The notes beneath the pieces are model-generated. The model saw only the letters and a program-made list of their open reading frames with translations. It was not told the DNA's origin and did no database searches. Positions 1 to 4,505 of a stretch of 5,836 nucleotides of DNA are shown here, one piece after another; position 1 is the first letter of the stretch; each line of letters begins with the position of its first letter. The DNA comes from an uncultured Clostridia bacterium (GTDB taxonomy: Bacteria > Bacillota > Clostridia > TANB77 > CAG-508), in NCBI GenBank assembly GCA_948739805.1, contig CAPYID010000071.1, positions 1 to 5,836 of the forward strand, read 5' to 3'. The position numbers were made by a program, and so were the translations under genes.

Positions 1-1840
1 GTTCTACTTGTGGTATTGTTATTGTTTTGTCTGTATTTCTTGTTACATATATTGTTGCACTTGCTATGTATCCATTTTTGTCTTCTTCTGCTGTTATTGT
101 TGTTTGTCCTTCTCCTTTTGCTGTTATATTTCCGTTTTCGTCTACTGTTGCTATTTCTGTATTTGAACTAGACCATGTTACTTTTCCTGTAACTGGTTTT
201 TCTGCAAGTATATTAAAGTTTTCTACTATATTTGTAGTTAGTTTTTTGGTTTCTCCTATTTTTATATAACTTACTCTGTCTGTTATTTCCATGTATGATG
301 GATTCATTTCTTTTGCTCCATTTAGCTGTGTTGTCATTTTTCCCATTAAACCATATGATGTGTTTTTTCCTACTCCTAGTAAACTTCCATCTTCTCTTAT
401 GAAATATGCATTTGAACTGTCTGTATTACTTAATCTTGCTACTGAACTACTTAATTTTACAAAGTTGTTTGGAAGTGTTTCCCCATACATTCCTTTTACT
501 TCTACAAAATATGTTTTGTTTGCTGTTGTATTATCTCCTATTTGTCCTTGACTATTTAGTCCTGCTGCATATATTTTTTGATTTTTATCTAATATATAAT
601 GTGTTCCTCCTGCTGTTCCTATGTCTATTACTTCTATTCTGTCTGTTACTAATGTTTCTGCATCAAGTTTTGGCTCTATTGGTGAAGATACGCTTGCTGT
701 TGTTCCGTTTGCTAATTGTCCTACACCATTCCATCCCCATCCATATACTTTTCCGTCTTTTGTTAATGCTATTGCCGAATGGCTAGATGCACTTATTTTT
801 TCAATGTTCTCTAATTGTGTTTCTTTTGGTAGTAGATTGTTTTGTGTTGTTGTTCCATTTCCTAATTCTCCATTTGCACCATATCCCCATGCCATTACTT
901 TTCCATCTTCTAATATTGCATATGCTGTATATCCTGTACTTTCTATATCTACTACATTTGTTAGTATATTTTCTCCTGTGGCATCTTTTACTTTTGTTGG
1001 ATATATTCCAACTTCTGTATTATTTATTCCTAATTCTCCATATGTATTATATCCCCAAGAATACACTTCTCCTTCAGCTGTTAGTGCTAGTGTCCAGTCG
1101 TCTCCTTTTGTTATTTTTACTATATTATTTAGTTTTGTACCAAGTTCATCTGTTACTACATATACTGGTGTAGATTTTGCTTCGTTTGTACCATCTCCTA
1201 AGTTATATGAACCATTGTCTCCCCATGCTACAATTGTTCCGTCTTCTAGTAATGCCATGGCATTATCGTATCCTACTGCTATGTCTATTACATTTGTTAA
1301 GTAGTTTTCTCCATCTGGTGATAATACTTGTACTGGCTCTGATTGATTGTCTAGGTTTCCTGTTCCTAATTGTCCTCCTGTTCCTGCTCCCCATGACCAT
1401 ACACTACCATCTTCTTTTAATGCTATTGTGAATGTGTTTCCTGATGATACCTTTGCTTTTTTTATTCCTTGTATTACATCTTCTATATTCTCCTCTGTTT
1501 TTGTATCTTCTTCTGATGTATCTCCTGAGCCTATTTCTTCATTATTATTATTTCCGTCTCCTGATTCTACATTTTCTACTTCTTCTATTATATTATTATT
1601 CACTACTGTTCCATCTTTTGATGTTTTACTTTCTTCTGCTGATATTCCTGTTTTTGCAATGTCTTCTTTTAAATTATTTATTGGTATAGAAAGTCCTGCT
1701 AATTTGCCCCCCGCAATTAACAATAATACCATTCCTATACTAAACATACTTATTTGTAGTCTTTTCTTTAATTGTTTCATATATTTTTTGCTGTGCTTTT
1801 TTCTTGTATTTTTGTTGTCTAAATTTATGCTTTTGTTCAT
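1..1840 (-). CDS. RCC1-repeat propeller protein with BIG2-like domain, membrane-anchored or secreted (3' end outside window)
   Basis: The reading frame is open for 613 codons from ATG at 1838-1840 to the left edge, so the C-terminus is missing. The start is set by GGAGG (1848-1852), 7 nt upstream. Residues 1-30 are strongly basic and 31-50 are hydrophobic (a signal anchor or signal peptide). Residues 53-125 form an acidic, Asn/Glu-rich linker. Seven RCC1-like repeats of 50-58 residues follow (about 131-187, 188-243, 244-299, 300-349, 350-407, 408-463, 464-519). Most carry the 'ALxEDGxVxxWGxNxxGxLGxG' pattern; repeats 6 and 7 are degenerate and lack the Trp. Seven repeats would close one propeller. 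Residues about 520-600 are a bacterial Ig-like BIG2 domain (VTWSSSNTEIATVDENGNI, then ITAKGEG). By family knowledge such proteins face the outside and bind surfaces or partners; the ligand is unknown. Codons end overwhelmingly in A (Thr almost only ACA), unlike the ATPase gene at the other end. Confidence 0.9.
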   Translation of the reverse strand, partial: MNKSINLDNKNTRKKHSKKYMKQLKKRLQISMFSIGMVLLLIAGGKLAGLSIPINNLKEDIAKTGISAEESKTSKDGTVVNNNIIEEVENVESGDGNNNNEEIGSGDTSEEDTKTEENIEDVIQGIKKAKVSSGNTFTIALKEDGSVWSWGAGTGGQLGTGNLDNQSEPVQVLSPDGENYLTNVIDIAVGYDNAMALLEDGTIVAWGDNGSYNLGDGTNEAKSTPVYVVTDELGTKLNNIVKITKGDDWTLALTAEGEVYSWGYNTYGELGINNTEVGIYPTKVKDATGENILTNVVDIESTGYTAYAILEDGKVMAWGYGANGELGNGTTTQNNLLPKETQLENIEKISASSHSAIALTKDGKVYGWGWNGVGQLANGTTASVSSPIEPKLDAETLVTDRIEVIDIGTAGGTHYILDKNQKIYAAGLNSQGQIGDNTTANKTYFVEVKGMYGETLPNNFVKLSSSVARLSNTDSSNAYFIREDGSLLGVGKNTSYGLMGKMTTQLNGAKEMNPSYMEITDRVSYIKIGETKKLTTNIVENFNILAEKPVTGKVTWSSSNTEIATVDENGNITAKGEGQTTITAEEDKNGYIASATIYVTRNTDKTITIPQVE

Positions 1841-1885
1841 TGCAATACCTCCGTTTTTTATTTGTCTCTCTTTTTCTCTTTTTTA

Positions 1886-1933
1886 AACCTTCCATCAGTC
1901 TTCATTTTCCCCTTACTGAAGTGACTGAAGGTT
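1886..1933 (-). promoter_or_regulatory. Interrupted hairpin in the leader of the RCC1/BIG2 gene
   Basis: Three stacked stems can form: 1886-1892 with 1927-1933 (AACCTTC/GAAGGTT), 1897-1900 with 1923-1926, and 1901-1904 with 1917-1920. They are separated by a 4-nt bulge on one side and a 2-nt bulge on the other, with a 12-nt apical loop. The element lies between the predicted start site (about 1943) and the ribosome binding site, and no T-tract follows it, so it is not a simple terminator. It could be a structured regulatory leader or a protein-binding inverted repeat. I do not recognise it as a known riboswitch class. Confidence 0.4.
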
Positions 1934-1949
1934 CTTTCCCCTATTTTTT

Positions 1950-1977
1950 ATTATAAAGTTTTTTTTTGCTTTTTCAA
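1950..1977 (-). promoter_or_regulatory. Promoter of the RCC1/BIG2 gene
   Basis: On the minus strand the -35 is TTGAAA (1972-1977) and the -10 is TATAAT (1950-1955), with a 16-bp A-rich spacer. Predicted initiation near 1943 gives a leader of about 100 nt. The promoter lies downstream of the terminator at 2089-2130, so the gene appears to be transcribed on its own. Confidence 0.6.
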
Positions 1978-2088
1978 TATCCTTTTTATTTCCACTATTT
2001 TAATCACCATCTACACTATTACGGAAGGCATGTTTCGACACTTTTTCCCATAATATTAAATATTTCTATCTTTTTTGTTACAAATATG

Positions 2089-2130
2089 TTAAAAACCCCA
2101 AGTTTCCTTACGGAAACTTGGGGTTTTTAA
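2089..2130. terminator. Two-way intrinsic terminator, 19-bp perfect stem
   Basis: Positions 2089-2107 pair perfectly with 2112-2130 around the loop TTAC. The stem has a GC core (CCCC/GGGG plus GTTTCC/GGAAAC) flanked by A5 and T5, so each strand ends in a T-run. On the minus strand it would stop transcripts from the Fic gene and the helix-turn-helix relic before the RCC1 gene. The loop-proximal core is shared with the hairpin at 3776-3803. Confidence 0.85.
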
Positions 2131-2248
2131 ATACCTACTTTTTAATATTCAAAACCATGTAATAAACATAGCTATATATATTGGATTGATTGGGAGAAGT
2201 ATAATATTGTTTGGCTAGTCTTTTTTTATTTAATTTTTCACATAAAAT

Positions 2249-2437
2249 TTAACTCATATCTGTTTTGTATTTTAATTTAACACTTACATATCCTTTATCT
2301 TTTAACGAATTTATAATTTTAGATACTCTTTCATGTGTTACTTTTACAATGTCTGCAATATATTTATTACTTGCAAAGCAACTTTTAGTTTCTTCACTTA
2401 AATACAAAATTATTGCAAGTATTATTTTTTCATATAT
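2249..2437 (-). pseudogene. 3' remnant of a helix-turn-helix protein gene
   Basis: A minus-strand frame ending in TAA at 2249-2251 reads IYEKIILAIILYLSEETKSC, then FASNKYIADIVKVTHERVSK, then IINSLKDKGYVSVKLKYKTDMS. This resembles the helix-turn-helix domain of plasmid, phage or conjugative-element replication and regulatory proteins, where 'CFASNKYIA...V...RVSKIINSLKDKGYV' would be the two helices and wing (family resemblance from memory, not searched). The frame has no ATG and no ribosome binding site. Upstream it runs into the Fic 3' end, in the -1 frame relative to Fic, and stops near 2507. The simplest reading is a gene fragment joined to the Fic gene by an old rearrangement. A less likely alternative is a Fic extension made by -1 slippage on the A6 run just before the Fic stop. 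Confidence 0.5.
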
Positions 2438-3468
2438 TTTGTATTTCTTCCACTTCCAATTATTTGTACTAATCCTTCTTTTACCATTGTTCCGAGTACT
2501 GCCTCAACTGTTGTTGCACTTACATCTGGTAGTATCTTACAAATTTCAGCTTTTGAAATAGGTGTTAGATTATTTAGTACTGCATGCTCAATTCTTGCTT
2601 TCTTTGTGATTTTATTGCTATTTACAACACTAAATCTTTTATCTAATTCTTTATAACACATATATAAATTAGATAAAAAATTTTCTATAAAAGGAATATA
2701 ACTATGTTCATTATCTAACCAATTAATAGAAGATAGTCTTAGTGCTTCATAATAATTTCCTTTACTATTATTTATTTGTTCTTCAAACGAAACATATTTA
2801 CCAACATCAAATCCACTTTTATATAATAATAACAATGCTAATAATCTTGACATTCTTCCGTTACCATCTCTAAATGGATGTATGCAAAGAAAATCAAGAA
2901 TAAAACATGGAATTAGTAATAATTGATTAATATTAGAATTATTACTTGCATCATGATATGCAAGTATAAGTTGTTCCATTGCCTCTGGTGTTTCTTTTGC
3001 TGATAATGGTTTAAATCTCATTTTCCTGTTTCCGTCTTTATCTTCTTCTACAATATAGTTTTCGTTTATTTTATATTTTCCTGCATCTTCAGTTCCTGTA
3101 TATGACATCATTATTTCATGCAATCTTAAAATTGTATTTTCACTTAATTCAATATTTTCATAATGTAGATGTATTTCATTTAAACTATCACGATAACCTG
3201 CAATTTCATTTTCATTATGATTTAATGGCTTACTGTTTTGATTTACTATTTCTTCTATACGTTCATCACTAGTTACAATTCCTTCTATAGCATTTGAACT
3301 TTTAACTGATTGTACTATTGCTATTTTTTCTAATTCTGTAAATATTCTTTCATATTCATCTTTTCTTATCTTTGCTCCTGTTTTTAATGCATATATAGTT
3401 CCTGTTATATTTATCAAATTGGCTGGTAGTAATCCATTATCAAGAAAAGAATAATTAAATTTTTTCAT
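2422..3468 (-). CDS. Fic-domain protein (probable AMP transferase, self-inhibited type) with C-terminal winged helix
   Basis: This 348-residue cytoplasmic protein starts at ATG 3466-3468, which has AAGGA 6 nt upstream. An in-frame ATG at 3514-3516 would add 16 residues but has no ribosome binding site and lies inside the operator-like array. The Fic signature HPFRDGNGRMSR is at residues 197-208 and matches HxFx(D/E)GNGRxxR, with the catalytic His at 197. SNAIEG (58-63) fits the inhibitory motif (S/T)xxxE(G/N), placed before the Fic core as in class II Fic proteins, where its Glu blocks productive ATP binding. Residues about 286-346 form a winged-helix domain ending in GSGRNTKYMKK, a usual end for this family. 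Fic enzymes normally attach AMP to a hydroxyl side chain of a target protein; the target here is unknown. No antitoxin gene is adjacent, in keeping with built-in inhibition. The winged helix and the repeat array at its promoter suggest autoregulation (inference). Confidence 0.92.
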   Translation of the reverse strand: MKKFNYSFLDNGLLPANLINITGTIYALKTGAKIRKDEYERIFTELEKIAIVQSVKSSNAIEGIVTSDERIEEIVNQNSKPLNHNENEIAGYRDSLNEIHLHYENIELSENTILRLHEIMMSYTGTEDAGKYKINENYIVEEDKDGNRKMRFKPLSAKETPEAMEQLILAYHDASNNSNINQLLLIPCFILDFLCIHPFRDGNGRMSRLLALLLLYKSGFDVGKYVSFEEQINNSKGNYYEALRLSSINWLDNEHSYIPFIENFLSNLYMCYKELDKRFSVVNSNKITKKARIEHAVLNNLTPISKAEICKILPDVSATTVEAVLGTMVKEGLVQIIGSGRNTKYMKK

Positions 3469-3483
3469 TTTATTTCCTTCTTT

Positions 3484-3577
3484 CTGCATATACTCTATGA
3501 CTTTATATGCATACATCTCATATTATCTGCATACATTTTATCATTTTATATGCATAAAGTCAATGATATTATGCATA
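3484..3577 (-). repeat. Array of five phased TGCATA-type motifs over the Fic promoter (candidate operator)
   Basis: The GCATA core recurs at 3486-3490, 3509-3513, 3529-3533, 3552-3556 and 3573-3577, with start-to-start steps of 23, 20, 23 and 21 bp, about two helical turns each. Three copies are full TATGCATA palindromes (3506-3513, 3549-3556, 3570-3577). The other two read CTGCATA. A larger imperfect inverted repeat links GACTTTAT at 3499-3506 with ATAAAGTC at 3554-3561. The array covers the -35, -10, start site and leader of the Fic gene, as expected for cooperative binding by a dimeric regulator. Confidence 0.6.
3535..3563 (-). promoter_or_regulatory. Promoter of the Fic gene
   Basis: On the minus strand the -35 is TTGACT (3558-3563) and the -10 is TAAAAT (3535-3540), separated by exactly 17 bp. 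Initiation near 3528 leaves a leader of about 60 nt before the ATG at 3468. One TATGCATA palindrome lies in the spacer, so a bound protein would block RNA polymerase. Confidence 0.65.
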
Positions 3578-3641
3578 TGATTTTAGGATTATATTTTAAA
3601 TTATTTATTTCATTTCTTATTATTGAAATATCCCCTTTTTT

Positions 3642-3769
3642 TATTTTTTGTCCTGCTCTTACTTTTTCTCCTACTTTTACGTCTATTCTAGATAGGTGTG
3701 CATAGAAACTTGCATACTCGTCTCCCCAAAGGTTGCCCCTACACTGTCTTCGTCTTCTATACTTATGTT
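3642..3769 (-). pseudogene. Fragment of an M23 (LytM-type) peptidase gene with a 2-nt frameshift
   Basis: Minus-strand codons from 3716 down to 3642 read YASFYAHLSRIDVKVGEKV then RAGQKI. This is the typical C-terminal part of an M23 metallopeptidase domain, including the 'YAHLS...V.VG..V..GQ.I' motif whose His is part of the active-site region. The preceding residues (ISIEDEDSVGATFG) lie in another frame at 3767-3725. Removing one copy of the dinucleotide GA near 3722-3725 would join them as ...GATFG-DEYASFYAHL..., so a 2-nt duplication probably broke the gene. Homology ends abruptly after GQKI, without the usual HLHFE motif, and the upstream end abuts a terminator hairpin. M23 enzymes cut peptidoglycan cross-bridges; this remnant cannot. 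Confidence 0.6.
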
Positions 3770-3803
3770 AAAAGCCCCCTAGTTTCCTTATGGAAACTAG
3801 GGG
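3768..3803 (-). terminator. Intrinsic terminator of the small unknown gene
   Basis: Positions 3776-3787 (CCCCTAGTTTCC) pair perfectly with 3792-3803 around the loop TTAT. On the minus strand the stem is followed by GCTTTTAA, a short T-tract. It begins 20 nt after the stop codon of the 94-residue gene. No T-tract follows it on the plus strand, so it works in one direction. Its core is nearly identical to that of the 2089-2130 terminator. Confidence 0.75.
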
Positions 3804-3823
3804 AACCTTGTTCCTATTGAGTT

Positions 3824-4108
3824 CTATCTAGTAAGATAATCTTTATAGTATTCTATTGTTCTATTATCCGTCAACGTTTTCTCTTCTGTTTCTATTACAT
3901 TAGCTTTCTTTTTTCCTTCCTCATTTGTTTCCACAATGAAGTACGCGATAACCCTCTCCGAGCTTTTCTGCTTTATGAAGTTTATATTCTTGCAAAAGAG
4001 CTTATATACAAACTCATCTGATGAAACTTCTAAACGCTCCCTTTCCTCTTTAGTTGCTTCTCTTACATAATAGTTGTTTGCCTCGATTTTTCTTACTTTC
4101 TCTAACAT
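3824..4108 (-). CDS. Small conserved-looking hypothetical protein, 94 residues
   Basis: I do not recognise the family. The protein is soluble and highly charged (Lys/Glu-rich), with no signal peptide or membrane segment. Residues 1-30 (MLEKVRKIEANNYYVREATK...) look helical. The middle, about 53-75 (RVIAYFIVETNEEGKKKANV), suggests a beta-hairpin, and the end is a tyrosine-rich helix (IEYYKDYLTR). There is one Cys and no metal-binding cluster. The gene is well supported by its signals: AAAGGAG (4113-4119) 4 nt before ATG, a near-consensus promoter at 4176-4204, and a terminator 20 nt after the stop. It is transcribed alone, divergently from the ATPase gene. Palindromes around its promoter suggest tight repression. 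Its GC content looks somewhat higher than its neighbours (for example GTACGCGATAACCCTC on the opposite strand), which may indicate separate acquisition. Confidence 0.75.
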   Translation of the reverse strand: MLEKVRKIEANNYYVREATKEERERLEVSSDEFVYKLFCKNINFIKQKSSERVIAYFIVETNEEGKKKANVIETEEKTLTDNRTIEYYKDYLTR

Positions 4109-4123
4109 AGAACTCCTTTCTTT

Positions 4124-4186
4124 CTGCTATAGCAGGAACATCTTTGCTATTTGTTGCTTATAGCAACATAAATAAATTGTAGCAAA
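4124..4186. promoter_or_regulatory. TTGCTA/TAGCAA palindromes at the small-gene promoter (candidate operators)
   Basis: Two palindromes are visible: CTGCTATAGCAG (4124-4135, perfect) and GTTGCT-TAT-AGCAAC (4153-4167). Two further half-sites, TTTGCTA (4143-4149) and TAGCAAA (4180-4186), form an outer inverted repeat around the second palindrome. The last half-site overlaps the -10, and the 4153-4167 palindrome lies at the predicted start site. Such sites are typical of small XRE/Cro-like repressors (inference), but no repressor gene is in the window. Confidence 0.6.
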
Positions 4187-4204
4187 TTTTTATGGAAAAG
4201 TCAA
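4176..4204 (-). promoter_or_regulatory. Promoter of the 94-residue gene
   Basis: On the minus strand the -35 is TTGACT (4199-4204) and the -10 is TACAAT (4176-4181), with an ideal 17-bp spacer. Initiation is expected near 4169, which gives a leader of about 60 nt that begins with the GTTGC/GCAAC palindrome. Confidence 0.75.
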
Positions 4205-4302
4205 TTTATGTAAATCTAAAAATTGTGACTATTTAAAATAACAAAATGCTAAAATTATTACATTAGAATCACATTAAAATATAATAGCTGTAATTGTTGG
4301 TG

Positions 4303-4339
4303 CTGTTAGGATATACGTGTTGTATAACCTATCCTACAG
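4303..4339. other. Imperfect hairpin of unknown role in the divergent intergenic region
   Basis: CTGT-AGGATA (4303-4313, with one bulged T) pairs with TATCCTACAG (4330-4339). An extra TAC/GTA pairing inside (4314-4316 with 4322-4324) leaves a 5-nt loop and a 5-nt bulge. No T-tract follows on either strand. It lies between the two divergent promoters and outside both predicted transcripts. It could be a protein-binding site, a short RNA, or a relic of a mobile repeat. Confidence 0.35.
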
Positions 4340-4418
4340 ATTTGTGTTTGTATGTGTGATTTTATATAATAGAACCATTATCCTGTAACCATTAGTTGTT
4401 TAAAATTTTAATAATATA

Positions 4419-4447
4419 TTGTATATAATAAATTATTGTGTTATAAT
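4419..4447 (+). promoter_or_regulatory. Promoter of the ATPase gene
   Basis: The -35 is TTGTAT (4419-4424) and the -10 is TATAAT (4442-4447), with a 17-bp spacer. A TGT sits directly before the -10 (4439-4441), forming an extended -10. Initiation near 4454 gives a leader of about 50 nt. Confidence 0.7.
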
Positions 4448-4453
4448 TTTAAA

Positions 4454-4478
4454 AAATTTCGAATGCAATTCGGAATTT
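4454..4478 (+). promoter_or_regulatory. Inverted repeat at the start site of the ATPase gene (candidate operator)
   Basis: AAATTTCGAAT (4454-4464) is the inverse of ATTCGGAATTT (4468-4478), with one mismatch (a possible G-U pair in RNA) around the 3-nt centre GCA. It begins almost exactly at the predicted transcription start, so it could be a repressor site or a 5'-terminal RNA hairpin. No T-run follows directly. Confidence 0.5.
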
Positions 4479-4505
4479 ACATAAAAATATTTTGGAGGTT
4501 TTTTT

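Noticed and set aside
27..1886. Several plus-strand open frames opposite the RCC1/BIG2 gene, coding for Phe/Leu/Ser-rich peptides
   Set aside because: They are antisense shadows of the A-ending, repeat-rich minus-strand gene. They lack ribosome binding sites and show no protein-like domain pattern, while the minus strand gives a clear domain architecture.
2150..2215. Plus-strand TATAAT near 2200 as a promoter
   Set aside because: No -35 at a workable distance and no plus-strand gene downstream.
2265..2561. Plus-strand open frame of 98 codons
   Set aside because: It lies opposite the Fic 3' end and the helix-turn-helix relic, has no ribosome binding site, and the minus-strand translations are far more protein-like.
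3469..3516. Longer Fic start at 3514-3516, adding 16 residues
   Set aside because: It has no ribosome binding site and falls within the promoter-proximal motif array; ATG 3466-3468 has a well-placed AAGGA.
3484..3577. CRISPR-like array
   Set aside because: The repeated unit is only 6-8 bp and the distance between copies is about two helical turns, which fits operator sites and not CRISPR repeats and spacers.
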